This document shows positions 29,431-38,652 of a stretch of DNA of 64,000 nucleotides, piece after piece. Position 1 is the stretch's first letter. Each line of letters starts with the position of its first letter. Origin of the DNA: Pseudomonas peradeniyensis (GTDB taxonomy: Bacteria; Pseudomonadota; Gammaproteobacteria; Pseudomonadales; Pseudomonadaceae); NCBI RefSeq assembly GCF_014268935.2, contig NZ_JABWRJ020000002.1, positions 186,001-250,000 of the forward strand, read 5' to 3'. The position numbers and the translations under genes are program-made. The notes beneath the pieces are model-generated. The model was given only the letters and a program-made list of their open reading frames with translations. It ran no database searches and was not told the origin of the DNA.

Positions 29431-30045
29431 TCAGCCTTCCAGATACCGCATCGCCAACTGCTCCGCCGCGCTGCGCGCCGGTGCCTGCAGATGCGGCGCC
29501 ACCAGCATCATCACCTGGTACACCACCACCACCACGTCGCCCTCGCGCCCCAGCACCCGCTGGTAGTCCAGCGAGCACATCAGGGTCAGGGTGATCTGCT
29601 CCACCAGTTGTCCCAGCGCCTGGGTCTCACTGGTCACCTGGCCCTGGCCCTTGAGGCTGGCCAGCAACGCGGCCAGGGTGCGCTTGAGGGCGTTGATCAG
29701 GCTGCGCATGCCCCGCGCCAGCTTGGGCAGGCGCCCGGTGAGGTTGGACAGGTCCTGGAACAAAAAGCGGTACTGGGCCATGCGCTCGACGATCAGGTGC
29801 AGGAACAGCCAGTAGTCCTCGGCGTCCAGGCGCACATCCAGGGGCGGGTCGAGCAGCGTCATCAGCTCCTCTTCGAAGCGCTCGAACAGGCCGATCACCA
29901 GCGGCTCCTTGCCGTGGAAGTGGTAGTACAGGTTGCCGGGGCTGATCCCCAGTTCGTTGGCGATCTCCAGGGTGGAGACGTTCGGCTCGCCCTGGCGGTT
30001 GAACAGCTGCAAGGCACATTCGAGGATACGGTCGCGGGTCTTCAT
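29431..30045 (-). CDS. phaD: TetR-family regulator of PHA genes
   Basis: TetR-type DNA-binding protein of 204 residues. The helix-turn-helix is in residues 1-48 (MKTRDRILECALQLFNRQG, then ISPGNLYYHFHGKE), followed by an all-helical ligand-binding domain. In P. putida PhaD activates phaI and phaC1 promoters in response to a fatty-acid-derived CoA ligand. It lies four bases after phaC2 as the last gene of phaC1-phaZ-phaC2-phaD. Confidence 0.95.
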   Translation of the reverse strand: MKTRDRILECALQLFNRQGEPNVSTLEIANELGISPGNLYYHFHGKEPLVIGLFERFEEELMTLLDPPLDVRLDAEDYWLFLHLIVERMAQYRFLFQDLSNLTGRLPKLARGMRSLINALKRTLAALLASLKGQGQVTSETQALGQLVEQITLTLMCSLDYQRVLGREGDVVVVVYQVMMLVAPHLQAPARSAAEQLAMRYLEG

Positions 30046-30049
30046 CCGG

Positions 30050-31714
30050 TCAGCGCGCCAATACGTAGTTGCCCGGCGCGGGGCCCAGCGGTGGGTAGGT
30101 GGCGTTGCCCAGTTCCTCGCGGGGTGTCTTCAGCGTACCCGAGCGCTCGCTGATCCATTCCAGCCACAGCGGCCACCAGCTGCCGTCGCGGCGCTGGGCG
30201 TCGTGGAACCAGGCCCGTGGGTCGCTGGAGAGCTTGGGGTTTTCCAGGTAGTAGGCCTTGGGGTTGCCGGGCGGGTTGATGATGCTCTGGATATGGCCGC
30301 TGTTGGCCAGGATGAAACGCCGATCGCCGCCGAGCAGCAGGGCCGAGCGGTAAACGGCGTCCCACGGGGTGATGTGGTCGTTGCTGCCGGCCACGGTGAA
30401 GCTGTCCAGCCCGACCTGCTTGAGGTCGATCGGCGTACCGCACACTTCCAGCCCTTCGGGGAAGGTCAGCGGGTTGAGTTTGAAGAAGTCCAGCAGGTCG
30501 CCGTGCAGGGCGGCGGGCAGGCGGGTGTTGTCGGCGTTCCAGTAGAGAATGTCGAACGCCGGCGGGGTCTTGCCCATCAGGTAGTTGTTGACCCAGTAGT
30601 TCCAGATCAGGTCGTTGGGCCGCATCCAGGCGAAGATCCGCGCCACTTCGCCGCCGTCGAGCACGCCGCGCTGGTACGAGCGGCGCTTGGCCGCCTCCAC
30701 GGTCTGCTCGTCGGCAAACAGGCTGGCGGGGCTGTCGAACTGGCTGTCGAGCAAGCTCACCAGGTAAGTGGCGCTGCGCACCTTGCGCAGCTGTTTCTTG
30801 GCGTGCAGGTGGCCTTGCAGGGCGGCCATGGTCAGGCCGCCGGCGCAGGCGCCCATCAGGTTGGGATCGCGGCTGCCGCTGATGCTGCGGCAGGCATTGA
30901 GCGCTTCCTCCAGGGCCTGCACGTAGCTGGACAGGCCCCATTCGCGGTGGCGCGGGTCAGGGTTGCGCCAGCTGACCATGAACACCTGCAAGCCTTGCTT
31001 GAGCATGTACTGGACGAAACTGTTGGTCGGGCCCAGGTCGAAGATGTAGAACTTGTTGATCTGCGGCGGTACCACCAGCAACGGCCTGGCGTACTGTTTC
31101 TCGCTCATGGGCTTGTACTGGATCAGCTCCAGCAGCTCGTTGCGAAACACCACCGCGCCCGGGGTGGCGGCCAGGTTGCCGCCGACCTCGAAGGCCCGCT
31201 CGTCCACCTGGCGCGGCAGGCCGTCGTTGTGGCGCAGGTCGTCGAGCAGATGGCTGGCCCCGCGCAGCAGGCTCAGGCCACCGGTATTGAACAGTTCCTT
31301 GACTGCCAGAGGGTTGAGCAGCGAGTTGCTCGGGGCGAAGGCGTCGCTGACCAGGTTGAACAGGAACTGTGCCCGGGCGCGATCATCGTCGGCCAGGCTG
31401 CTTTCCTCGATCCACAGGCGGGTCTGCTTTTGCCAGGCCAGGTAGGCCTGCAGGCCGCGACGGTAGAACGGGTTCTGGCTCCAGGTCGGGTCGCTGAAGC
31501 GCGTGTCGCGGGGGTTAGGCTGGTAGGGGCTGTCGCCGATCAACACGCGGCCCAGTTGGCCGCCCAGGCTCAGCAGGTGGTGGGCGGTGTGCAGCGGGTT
31601 GCGCAGGCTGATCCTGCCGACCTGGCGCAGGGTCGAGATGAGGTCGCGACCGCGCAGGCCGGTGATGGCGTTCTGCACGTTCATGCTGGTGACGGGCACC
31701 GGTTTGTCTTTCAT
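30050..31714 (-). CDS. phaC2: Class II polyhydroxyalkanoate synthase 2
   Basis: Polymerises medium-chain (R)-3-hydroxyacyl-CoA into PHA at the granule surface. The 554-residue protein has the synthase lipase-like box GACAGG with the catalytic cysteine at about residue 290, DHITPWDAVYRSA near the catalytic Asp, and the conserved GHIQSIINPPGNPKAYY with the catalytic His. The N-terminus seems a few residues shorter than commonly annotated homologues, so the start is slightly uncertain. It is paralogous to phaC1, 1 kb away across phaZ. Confidence 0.95.
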   Translation of the reverse strand: MKDKPVPVTSMNVQNAITGLRGRDLISTLRQVGRISLRNPLHTAHHLLSLGGQLGRVLIGDSPYQPNPRDTRFSDPTWSQNPFYRRGLQAYLAWQKQTRLWIEESSLADDDRARAQFLFNLVSDAFAPSNSLLNPLAVKELFNTGGLSLLRGASHLLDDLRHNDGLPRQVDERAFEVGGNLAATPGAVVFRNELLELIQYKPMSEKQYARPLLVVPPQINKFYIFDLGPTNSFVQYMLKQGLQVFMVSWRNPDPRHREWGLSSYVQALEEALNACRSISGSRDPNLMGACAGGLTMAALQGHLHAKKQLRKVRSATYLVSLLDSQFDSPASLFADEQTVEAAKRRSYQRGVLDGGEVARIFAWMRPNDLIWNYWVNNYLMGKTPPAFDILYWNADNTRLPAALHGDLLDFFKLNPLTFPEGLEVCGTPIDLKQVGLDSFTVAGSNDHITPWDAVYRSALLLGGDRRFILANSGHIQSIINPPGNPKAYYLENPKLSSDPRAWFHDAQRRDGSWWPLWLEWISERSGTLKTPREELGNATYPPLGPAPGNYVLAR

Positions 31715-31743
31715 GCCAACACTCCATCGTTTAGCAATCGGAC

Positions 31744-31813
31744 CGATCGCGGGGCAAGCCCGCTCCCACGCCAGCTTTTCTGGGGCGCAGGGTGCGGGCT
31801 TGTCCCGCGATCG
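31744..31813. repeat. REP inverted pair between phaZ and phaC2
   Basis: CGATCGCGGGGCAAGCCCGC and a diverged reverse copy ending TGTCCCGCGATCGG, inside the 100-base gap between phaZ and phaC2. A hairpin here could uncouple phaC2-phaD expression from phaC1-phaZ. Confidence 0.85.
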
Positions 31814-31816
31814 GCA

Positions 31817-32668
31817 TCAGGTGCGCGCAGCGGGCCGGGGGTGCATGACCGCGCGTTGGCGTTCCTGCTCGAGGAATTTCATGATGATCGGCGCGACGGC
31901 CTCGGCCCGGGTGATCAGGAACAGGTGGCCGTCGTCGATTATGTGTAGCTGGGCATTGGGAATTCGCCAGGCCAGCAGGCGCATGTTGATCAGGGGGATC
32001 AACGGATCGTCGTCGCCGGCCAGCACCAGGGTGGGTTGGTGGATCTTGTGCAGCCAGTGGATGCTGGTCCAGCCGAGCCCGGCGAACAGCTGCCAGTAGT
32101 AGCCCAGCTTGCCGCCCGAGCGGACCTTGGAGGCGTGGTGCATGGCCAGGTCCGGGTCGCGCCGGAAGCCGCCGCCGTAGATCAGCGGGGCGATGCGGAT
32201 CACATGGGAGGGCTGCACATAGCGCCGCGGGCTGGCCATCATCCACAGCACCTTGGGCTTGCCCGGCACCATCACCGCGCCAGCGGCGGTGGCGGCCAGC
32301 ACCAGCTTCTTGCAGCGCTCGGGGTAGTCGTGGGCGAACTGCTGGGCCAGGGCGCCGCCCCAGGACACGCCGATGACATTGACCTGGCCGTAGTCCAGGT
32401 AGTCGAGCATGCGCGCGGTCAGCTTGGCCAGGCCGGGAAAGCGGTAGGGGTGGCGGGGCGTCGACGAGCCGCCGACCCCGGGCACGTCGAAGGCGATGAC
32501 CTCCAGGTCCGGGTCCAGCGCCTCGATGAACGGAAATACCAGCTCGAGGTTGGCGCCGATGCCGTTGAAGATCAGCAGCGGCGTCAGGTGTGGCTTGCCC
32601 GGGCGGACTGCGGTGCGTATGGACTGCTCGTCCAGCTCGACGGTCCTGAAGATGTACGGTTGCGGCAT
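31817..32668 (-). CDS. phaZ: Intracellular PHA depolymerase
   Basis: Granule-bound alpha/beta hydrolase that releases 3-hydroxyalkanoic acids from stored medium-chain PHA. The 283 residues contain the lipase box GVSWGGA with Ser102, AGDDDPLIP with the catalytic Asp near 221 and DDGHLFL with His near 248, matching the triad described for P. putida PhaZ. The ATG at 32668 gives the standard MPQPYIFRTVELD start, although the ribosome binding site is weak (AGAG). The frame extends over 200 bases upstream into phaC1 but without family similarity. Confidence 0.96.
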   Translation of the reverse strand: MPQPYIFRTVELDEQSIRTAVRPGKPHLTPLLIFNGIGANLELVFPFIEALDPDLEVIAFDVPGVGGSSTPRHPYRFPGLAKLTARMLDYLDYGQVNVIGVSWGGALAQQFAHDYPERCKKLVLAATAAGAVMVPGKPKVLWMMASPRRYVQPSHVIRIAPLIYGGGFRRDPDLAMHHASKVRSGGKLGYYWQLFAGLGWTSIHWLHKIHQPTLVLAGDDDPLIPLINMRLLAWRIPNAQLHIIDDGHLFLITRAEAVAPIIMKFLEQERQRAVMHPRPAART

Positions 32669-32694
32669 GCGCGTGACTCTGTGGTGAAGGTAGC

Positions 32695-32724
32695 GCCGCG
32701 ATGCACCGACAGGCCCATCGCGGC
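32695..32724 (-). terminator. Hairpin between phaC1 and phaZ
   Basis: Nine-base stem GCCGCGATG / CATCGCGGC with a 12-base loop, in the 64-base gap after the phaC1 stop. There is no T run, so it is more likely an attenuator or mRNA-stabilising hairpin than a full terminator. Confidence 0.45.
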
Positions 32725-32732
32725 GGTTCGGT

Positions 32733-34412
32733 TCAACGCTCGTGCACGTATGTTCCCGGTGCGGCCTCGCCTGCGGTATAGGTGCGGTTACCCAGCTTTG
32801 TAGGCGCCTTCTTGAGTTCGCCGGCGCGCTCGCCCAGCCAGGCCTGCCAGTGCAGCCACCAGGAATCGGCATGCTTGATGGCGTTCTCCTGCCAGGCCAC
32901 CGGATCGTCCGGGCGGTCCTCGCCGGTCATGAAGCGCGCCTTGGGGTTGCCCGGTGGGTTGAGGATGCTCTGGATATGGCCGCTGTTGGACAGCACGAAC
33001 TCGATCTTGCCGCCGAACAGGTGCGCCGAGCGGTAGCACGACTGCCATGGGGTGATGTGGTCGGCGGTGCCGGCGACGCTGTAGATGTCGCAGTCGACCT
33101 TCTTCAGGTCGATGGCGGTGCCGCACACTTCGAGGGCGTCGGAGCGGGTCAGCGGGTTGTTCTTGAACATCTCGATCAGGTCGCCGTGGAAGGCGGCCGG
33201 CAGACGGGTGGTGTCGTTGTTCCAGAACAGGATGTCGAATACCGGCGGTTCGTTGCCGAGCAGGTAGTTGTTGACCCAGTAGTTCCAGATCAGGTCGTTG
33301 GGGCGCATCCAGGCGAACACCTTGGCCATGTCGCTGCCTTCGAGCACCCCGGCCTGGTAGGAGTGGCGTTTGGCCGCCTCCAACGTCTGCTCGTCGACGA
33401 ACAGCGCGACCTGGGTGTCGACGGTGGTGTCGAGCACGCTCACCAGCAAGGTCAGGGCGTTGACCTTCTTCTCGCCGAGCGCGGCGTAGTGGCCCACCAG
33501 CGCGGTGCAGGTGATGCCGCCGGAGCAGGCGCCGAGCATGTTCAGGTCCTTGCTGCCGGTGATCGCCAGCACCGCGTCGACCGCCTCCTTGAGCGCGTCG
33601 ATGTAGGTCGACAGGCCCCACTCGCGCTGGGCCTTGGTCGGGTTGCGCCAGCTGACGATGAAGGTCTGCTGCTGGGAGCGCAGGCAGAAGCGCGCCAGGC
33701 TCTTTTCCGGGCTCAGGTCGAACACGTAGAACTTGTTGATCTGTGGCGGCACCACCAGCAGCGGACGGCTGTGCACCTGCTCGGTGATGGGGCTGTACTG
33801 GATGAGTTCCAGCACATCGTTGCGGTACACCACCGAGCCTTCGCTGGTGCCGAGGTTCTTGCCGACCTCGAAGGCCTCCATGTTCACCTGGCTGGGCATG
33901 CCGCCGTTGTTGACGATGTCCTTGGCCAGGTTGGACAGCCCGTCGAGCAGGCTCTTGCCGCCGGTCTCGAAGAAGCGCTTGACCGCGGCGGGGTTGGAGA
34001 GGGTGTTGGTGGGGGCCATGGCCTCGGTCACCAGGTTGATGACGAACTGCCCGCGGCTGATGTCCTGGGGCGACAGGTCGCTTTCGCCGATCCAGTCGTT
34101 GAGCTCCTTGCGCCAGGCCAGGTAGGTCTGCAGGTAGCGGCGGTACAGGGGGTTCTTGCTCCATGCCGGGTCGGCGAAGCGACGGTCGTCGCCTTCAGGC
34201 TGCAGGGCCGACTTGCCCAGCAGCACGTTTTTCAGCTCCAGGCCGAAATGCGCCACGTGCTTGGCGCTGTGCAGGGGCTGGCGTACCGCCTGGCGCAGCA
34301 CAGTGCGCGCCGATGTCAGCAAATCCTTGCGGCGAATGCCGATGACCGGGTTCAGCCCCAGGGTGTTTTCCGAGGCCTGCCGCTGCAACTCATCGTTGTT
34401 CTTGTTACTCAT
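32733..34412 (-). CDS. phaC1: Class II polyhydroxyalkanoate synthase 1
   Basis: Main medium-chain PHA synthase, 559 residues, identical in length to the P. putida enzyme. The catalytic cysteine is Cys296 in GACSGG (codon at 33525-33527). DHITPWQSCYRSAHLFGG and GHIQSILNPPGNPKARF carry the other catalytic residues. It leads the phaC1-phaZ-phaC2-phaD cluster, with GGAG eight bases before the ATG. A sigma-54-like promoter sequence lies about 205 bases upstream. Together with phaIF the locus makes, coats, divides and degrades carbon-storage granules. Confidence 0.97.
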   Translation of the reverse strand: MSNKNNDELQRQASENTLGLNPVIGIRRKDLLTSARTVLRQAVRQPLHSAKHVAHFGLELKNVLLGKSALQPEGDDRRFADPAWSKNPLYRRYLQTYLAWRKELNDWIGESDLSPQDISRGQFVINLVTEAMAPTNTLSNPAAVKRFFETGGKSLLDGLSNLAKDIVNNGGMPSQVNMEAFEVGKNLGTSEGSVVYRNDVLELIQYSPITEQVHSRPLLVVPPQINKFYVFDLSPEKSLARFCLRSQQQTFIVSWRNPTKAQREWGLSTYIDALKEAVDAVLAITGSKDLNMLGACSGGITCTALVGHYAALGEKKVNALTLLVSVLDTTVDTQVALFVDEQTLEAAKRHSYQAGVLEGSDMAKVFAWMRPNDLIWNYWVNNYLLGNEPPVFDILFWNNDTTRLPAAFHGDLIEMFKNNPLTRSDALEVCGTAIDLKKVDCDIYSVAGTADHITPWQSCYRSAHLFGGKIEFVLSNSGHIQSILNPPGNPKARFMTGEDRPDDPVAWQENAIKHADSWWLHWQAWLGERAGELKKAPTKLGNRTYTAGEAAPGTYVHER

Positions 34413-34748
34413 CTACGACGCTCCGTTGTCCTGAGACGAGTACCGGCGTGCTGTGACAGCCCGGTACTGCTACTCGGGTGACCAGTGATAAGGAACAGCG
34501 GTGCTGCGACCGGATGCGTGCCGATGATGAGCTGCGTGGGTTTCTGCGTGTGAAGACAACCTGCTTTCGCTCGCGACCTCTACATACCGGCCTGGCCCTG
34601 CCTGCCATCAAGGCAATGCAGGGAACTTGCCAGCTCCATTGGTTACCCGACTTTCGTGTAATGCGCAAGACAGCCAATCTTTGGCAGTCATCAAGGCATT
34701 CAAGCAGATGAGATTAGAAAATGCGCTCTAAAGCTTGCGAGCCTTGAG
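34413..34748 (-). promoter_or_regulatory. phaC1: phaC1 upstream regulatory region
   Basis: A 336-base gap without a credible gene, between the DUF971 gene and phaC1, both on the minus strand. It holds the hairpin at 34725-34755, the sigma-54-like sequence at 34617-34632 and the phaC1 ribosome binding site GGAG just before the ATG. The remainder shows no clear operator to my eye, although PhaD is expected to bind here. Confidence 0.55.
34617..34632 (-). promoter_or_regulatory. Candidate sigma-54 promoter for phaC1
   Basis: On the minus strand the sequence is TGGCAAGTTCCCTGCA, which has the GG-N10-GC spacing of -24/-12 promoters and matches TGGCA and TGC. It lies about 205 bases upstream of phaC1. 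No enhancer site was identified. Confidence 0.4.
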
Positions 34749-34755
34749 CTAGAGC
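34725..34755 (-). terminator. Hairpin at the 3' end of the DUF971 gene
   Basis: Stem GCTCTA / TAGAGC extended by further partial pairing, overlapping the TAG stop of the upstream gene and followed on the minus strand by GCATTTTCTAAT. A moderate intrinsic terminator that would separate this gene from phaC1. Confidence 0.45.
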
Positions 34756-35126
34756 ATCAATTTCACCACCGATTCGGACGGGTCGCGGGATTTGCCGGCC
34801 TTGTGCAATTCGTCGAGGTAATCGGCCCACAGCTGCTCCTGGCGCAGGCACAACTGCTCGAGGTACTCCCAGGTGAACAATCCGGAGTCATGGCCGTCGT
34901 CGAAGGTCAGTTTCAGTGCATATTGACCGGCCGGTTCCAGGCCGCTGAGGCCGACGTTGATCTTGCCAAATTGCAGGATGGGATTGCCGTGGCCCTGGAC
35001 CTCGGCGGAGGGGGAGTGCACGCGCAGGAATTCGGCGGGCAGGTGGTAGACCTCGCCGGGGGCGTAGGTGAGGGTGAGGGTCTTGGAGGCTTTGTGCAGG
35101 TTTATCGCGGTGGGCAGGCGGGCCAT
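34749..35126 (-). CDS. DUF971 / gamma-butyrobetaine hydroxylase-like N-terminal domain protein
   Basis: Small protein of about 125 residues. Its body reads LTLTYAPGEVYHLPAEFLRVHSPSAEVQGHG then NVGLSGLEPAGQYALKLTFDDGHDSGLFTW, typical of the DUF971 fold that forms the N-terminal zinc-bearing part of gamma-butyrobetaine hydroxylases and also occurs alone. No catalytic dioxygenase domain is present. Its function is unknown. I chose the ATG at 35126 (MARLPTAINL); a reading from 35192 adds 22 residues but begins right at a REP palindrome. Neither start has a strong ribosome binding site. It lies downstream of hslU, separated by that REP. Confidence 0.75.
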   Translation of the reverse strand: MARLPTAINLHKASKTLTLTYAPGEVYHLPAEFLRVHSPSAEVQGHGNPILQFGKINVGLSGLEPAGQYALKLTFDDGHDSGLFTWEYLEQLCLRQEQLWADYLDELHKAGKSRDPSESVVKLML

Positions 35127-35191
35127 GGGCTGGGTCTCAGGGAAGCGGATGGAGCAAGCTTCGAGCTTCTGGCGCATGGATTCAAGGGGCA

Positions 35192-35246
35192 TTCGCGGGG
35201 CAAGCCCGCTCCCACGCTGATCGTGGGAGCGGGCTTGCCCCGCGAT
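35192..35246. repeat. REP inverted pair after hslU
   Basis: CGCGGGGCAAGCCCGCTCCC and its reverse complement with a spacer of about nine bases, filling the gap between hslU and the DUF971 gene. Confidence 0.88.
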
Positions 35247-35250
35247 GGTC

Positions 35251-36594
35251 TTACAGGATGTAACGCGACAGGTCTTCGTTCTGCGCCAGCTCGCCCAGGT
35301 GGCTGTTCACGTAGGCGGCGTCGATGTGGATCGGCGTTTCGTCGTGGGCGCTGGCCAGGTCGCCGGCGCTGAACGACACCTCTTCGAGCAGGCGCTCGAG
35401 CAGGGTGTGCAGGCGGCGGGCACCGATGTTCTCGGTCTTCTCGTTGACCTGGTAGGCGATCTCGGCCAGGCGCTTGAGGCCTTCGTCGGCGAACTCGATG
35501 TTCAGGCCCTCGGTCTTGAGCAGGGCGCTGTACTGCTCGGTCAGCGAGGCGTGCGGCTCCTTGAGGATGCGCTCGAAGTCTTCAGGGGTCAGCGCCTTGA
35601 GCTCGACACGGATCGGCAGGCGGCCCTGCAGCTCGGGTACCAGATCGCTCGGCTTGCTCAGGTGGAACGCGCCAGAGGCGATGAACAGGATGTGGTCGGT
35701 CTTGACCATGCCCAGCTTGGTGTTGACGGTGCAGCCCTCGATCAGCGGCAGCAGGTCGCGCTGCACGCCTTCACGGGAGACATCGGCGCCGCCGACATTG
35801 CCGCGCTTGGCCACCTTGTCGATTTCGTCGATGAACACGATGCCGTGCTGCTCGACTGCTTCCAGGGCCTTGCCCTTGAGCTCTTCCTCGTTGACCAGAC
35901 GGCTCGCTTCTTCGTCGCGGACCATCTTCAGCGCTTCCTTGACCTTCAGCTTGCGGGTCTTGCGCTTGCCCTTGCCCATGTTGGCGAACAGGCTCTGCAG
36001 CTGGTTGGTCATCTCTTCCATGCCGGGCGGCGCGGCGATCTCGACGCCCATGTTCTCGGCGACTTCGATCTCGATTTCCTTGTCGTCCAGCTGGCCTTCG
36101 CGCAGGCGCTTGCGGAACAGCTGGCGGGTGTTGGAGTCGGTGCTGGACTGCTGGGCTTCCTCGCTGAAGCTGCTGACCCGCGCCTGCGGCAGCAGGGCGT
36201 CGAGAATGCGGTCTTCGGCGGCGTCCTCGGCGCGGTGGCGCACGCGGACGATTTCCTGCTCGCGCAGCATCTTCAGCGCGGCGTCGGCCAGGTCGCGGAT
36301 GATCGACTCGACGTCACGGCCAACGTAGCCGACTTCGGTGAACTTGGTCGCTTCGACCTTGATGAACGGCGCGTTGGCCAGCTTGGCCAGGCGGCGGGCG
36401 ATCTCGGTCTTGCCGACACCGGTGGGGCCGATCATCAGGATGTTCTTGGGGGTCACTTCGGCACGCAGCTCGGCGGGGAGCTGCATGCGCCGCCAGCGGT
36501 TGCGCAGGGCAATGGCGACGGCGCGCTTGGCATCGTCCTGGCCGATGATGTGGCGGTTGAGTTCGTGAACGATTTCGCGGGGGGTCATGGACAT
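35251..36594 (-). CDS. hslU: ATP-dependent protease ATPase subunit HslU
   Basis: AAA+ unfoldase ring of the HslVU (ClpYQ) cytoplasmic protease. The 447 residues include Walker A GPTGVGKT at 56-63, the pore motif GYVGRDVES near 90, a helical I-domain around 110-240, Walker [11 protein letters not shown] near 255 and the C-terminal EDLSRYIL that inserts into HslV. The start MSMTPREI at 36594 is the usual one, although a TTG two codons upstream has a better-spaced AGGA. It follows hslV after a gap of 73 bases containing a terminator-like hairpin. Confidence 0.97.
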   Translation of the reverse strand: MSMTPREIVHELNRHIIGQDDAKRAVAIALRNRWRRMQLPAELRAEVTPKNILMIGPTGVGKTEIARRLAKLANAPFIKVEATKFTEVGYVGRDVESIIRDLADAALKMLREQEIVRVRHRAEDAAEDRILDALLPQARVSSFSEEAQQSSTDSNTRQLFRKRLREGQLDDKEIEIEVAENMGVEIAAPPGMEEMTNQLQSLFANMGKGKRKTRKLKVKEALKMVRDEEASRLVNEEELKGKALEAVEQHGIVFIDEIDKVAKRGNVGGADVSREGVQRDLLPLIEGCTVNTKLGMVKTDHILFIASGAFHLSKPSDLVPELQGRLPIRVELKALTPEDFERILKEPHASLTEQYSALLKTEGLNIEFADEGLKRLAEIAYQVNEKTENIGARRLHTLLERLLEEVSFSAGDLASAHDETPIHIDAAYVNSHLGELAQNEDLSRYIL

Positions 36595-36628
36595 GATCAA
36601 TAGGGTCCTGGGGCGCAGTCATCAGTGT

Positions 36629-36653
36629 GGAAAAGTCCCGCTGTGGGCGGGAC
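36629..36653 (-). terminator. Hairpin with T run between hslV and hslU
   Basis: On the minus strand the stem GTCCCGC / GCGGGAC with a CCACA loop is followed by TTTTCC. It has the form of a short intrinsic terminator, placed after the hslV stop and about 35 bases before hslU. Partial termination would give more HslV than HslU transcript. Confidence 0.55.
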
Positions 36654-36667
36654 GCCAAAACAACTGA

Positions 36668-37198
36668 TCACTCGGCCAGGTCCTGCTCCTCGATGGTCAG
36701 GTTGTGGTTGGTGAACACGCAGATGTCGCCGGCGATATTCAGGGCGGCCTCGGTGATTTCACGGGCCGAGAGGTCGGTCTTGTTCAGCAGGGCGCGGGCA
36801 GCAGCCTGGGCGTAGCCGCCACCGGAACCCATGGCGATCAGGCCGTCCTCGGGTTCGACCACGTCGCCGTTGCCGGTGATGATCAGGGAGGCGTCCTTGT
36901 TGGCCACGGCCAACATGGCTTCCAGGCGGCTCAGGGAGCGGTCGGTGCGCCATTCCTTGGCCAGCTCGACGGCAGCACGCACCAGGTGGCCGGAGTGTTT
37001 CTGCAGCTGGGCTTCGAAGCGCTCGAACAGGGTGAAGGCATCGGCGGTGGCACCGGCGAAGCCGGCGATGACCTGGCCGTTGTACAGGCGACGGACTTTC
37101 TTGGCGTTGCCTTTCATCACGGTGTTGCCGAGGGAAACCTGGCCGTCGCCGCCCATGACGACTTTGCCGTTACGGCGGACAGAAACGATGGTAGTCAA
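36668..37198 (-). CDS. hslV: ATP-dependent protease peptidase subunit HslV
   Basis: Threonine peptidase of the HslVU protease, 176 residues. The sequence begins TTIVSVRR after the initiator, so Thr2 becomes the N-terminal nucleophile once Met is removed; GGDGQVSLG and the KK pair near 33 fit the proteasome-beta fold. Translation starts at TTG (complement of 37196-37198), with GGAG eight bases upstream. It is the first gene of hslVU. Confidence 0.97.
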   Translation of the reverse strand: MTTIVSVRRNGKVVMGGDGQVSLGNTVMKGNAKKVRRLYNGQVIAGFAGATADAFTLFERFEAQLQKHSGHLVRAAVELAKEWRTDRSLSRLEAMLAVANKDASLIITGNGDVVEPEDGLIAMGSGGGYAQAAARALLNKTDLSAREITEAALNIAGDICVFTNHNLTIEEQDLAE

Positions 37199-37314
37199 GG
37201 GAGAGTCTCCACGCAGCGGGGCGAAAATGCCTGATGCAGACTCATATGGGGGGAGGGGGGAAGGATTTCAACCGCAGGGGATGAGCGGCGAGCAAGACAG
37301 GATGTTTCCGAAAC

Positions 37315-37371
37315 GATCGCGGGGCAAGCCCGCTCCCACGCGAGCGCGTGGGAGCGGGCTTGCCCCGCGAT
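37315..37371. repeat. REP inverted pair between hslV and pyrC'
   Basis: CGATCGCGGGGCAAGCCCGC and its reverse complement around a short GAGC spacer, immediately downstream of the dihydroorotase-like gene and upstream of hslV. Confidence 0.9.
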
Positions 37372-37380
37372 GGGCGTTAC

Positions 37381-38652
37381 TCAGGCCTCGTGGCAGACGT
37401 GCCCATCGACCAAGGTATAACGTACCGCGCCCGGCAGGCAGTGGCCGATGAACGGGCAGTTCGCGCCGCGAGAGAACCACTGCTCGCCGGCAACAGTGGA
37501 CGCTTTCGGGTCGAACAGCACCAGGTCCGCCGCGCCGCCCACCTTCAGCTCGCCAGCCGGCAGGCGCATGGCCGCGGCCGGGCCGCTGCTCAGGCGTGCC
37601 AGCAGGGTCGGCAGGTCGAGCAGGCCGTCCTCGACCAGGGTCATGGCCAGCGGCAGCAGCAGTTCGACGCTGCTGATCCCCGGCTCGGTGGCACCGAACG
37701 GCGCCAGCTTGGCATCACGTTCGTGGGGCTGATGGTGGCTGGAAATTGCCTGGATCACCCCGGACTTCACCGCCTCGCGCAGGCCATCGCGGTCGGCGGC
37801 GGTGCGCAGCGGCGGCTGCACGTGGTACAGGCTGGAGAAGTCGCGCAGCGCTTCGTCGGTGAGGATCAGCTGGTACAGCGCCACGTCGGCGGTGACCGGC
37901 AGCCCCAGCGCCTGGGCCTGGGCGATCAGCCGGGCGCCGCGGGCGCTGGTGATCTGGGTGAAGTGGGCGCGCACACCGGTCTGCTCGACCAGCAGCAGGT
38001 TACGGGCCAGGGCCACGGTCTCGGCGGTTTCCGGGATGCCCGGCAGGCCGAGGAAGCTGGCCATCGGGCCTTCGTGGGCCAGGCCGCCTTGCGACAGGTC
38101 GCGGTCCTGGGAGTGGAACACCACGGTCAGGTCGAAGGTCGCCGCGTATTCCAGGGCACGGGCCAGGGTGCGGTTGTTGGGGATTTCCTTGAGGCCGTTG
38201 CCGAAGGCCACGCAACCGGTGTCGCGCAGGGCCACCAGTTCGGCCAGTTGCTCGCCTTCCAGGCCCTTGGTCAGGGCGCCGATCGGGTAAACCTTGCTGT
38301 TGGCCGCCTCGCGAGCGCGGTCGAGGATCAGTTCGGCGACCGCCGAGGTGTCCAGCACCGGCTTGGTCTGCGGTGGGCAGCACAGGCTGGTGACGCCGCC
38401 GGCCACGGCGGCACGGGTTTCGCTGGCGATGTTGCCCTTGCGGCTGTAGCCCGGCTCGCGCAGGGAAACACCGAGGTCGACCAGGCCCGGGGCGGCTACC
38501 AGGCCGTCGGCCTGGATCGTGCGGCTGGCGTTGAAGCCGGCCGGCGCCGCGCCGATGGCGGCTATGCGGCCGCCGTCCAGGTGCAGGTCGGTGATGCGGT
38601 CCAGGCCGCTGGCAGGATCAATGACCCGGGCGCCGATAATGCTGATGGTCAC
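37381..38652 (-). CDS. pyrC': Inactive dihydroorotase-like subunit of aspartate transcarbamoylase
   Basis: Dihydroorotase-family protein of 423 residues that appears non-catalytic. Active enzymes have a DxHxHxREPG zinc motif at the start of the barrel; here the equivalent reads [15 protein letters not shown] near residues 58-72, so both metal histidines are replaced (by Gly and Ser). In P. putida such a PyrC' (PyrX) polypeptide is required to assemble the dodecameric aspartate transcarbamoylase with PyrB, while a separate active pyrC lies elsewhere. Translation starts at GTG and overlaps the pyrB stop (GTGA), which fits equal production of the two subunits. Confidence 0.92.
   Translation of the reverse strand: MTISIIGARVIDPASGLDRITDLHLDGGRIAAIGAAPAGFNASRTIQADGLVAAPGLVDLGVSLREPGYSRKGNIASETRAAVAGGVTSLCCPPQTKPVLDTSAVAELILDRAREAANSKVYPIGALTKGLEGEQLAELVALRDTGCVAFGNGLKEIPNNRTLARALEYAATFDLTVVFHSQDRDLSQGGLAHEGPMASFLGLPGIPETAETVALARNLLLVEQTGVRAHFTQITSARGARLIAQAQALGLPVTADVALYQLILTDEALRDFSSLYHVQPPLRTAADRDGLREAVKSGVIQAISSHHQPHERDAKLAPFGATEPGISSVELLLPLAMTLVEDGLLDLPTLLARLSSGPAAAMRLPAGELKVGGAADLVLFDPKASTVAGEQWFSRGANCPFIGHCLPGAVRYTLVDGHVCHEA

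Noticed and set aside
32742..34481. 579-codon plus-strand frame across phaC1
   Set aside because: Antisense shadow caused by third-position GC; phaC1 on the minus strand has all catalytic motifs.
35127..35192. Upstream start for the DUF971 gene
   Set aside because: It would begin at the edge of a REP palindrome and adds residues outside the domain; kept only as a stated alternative.
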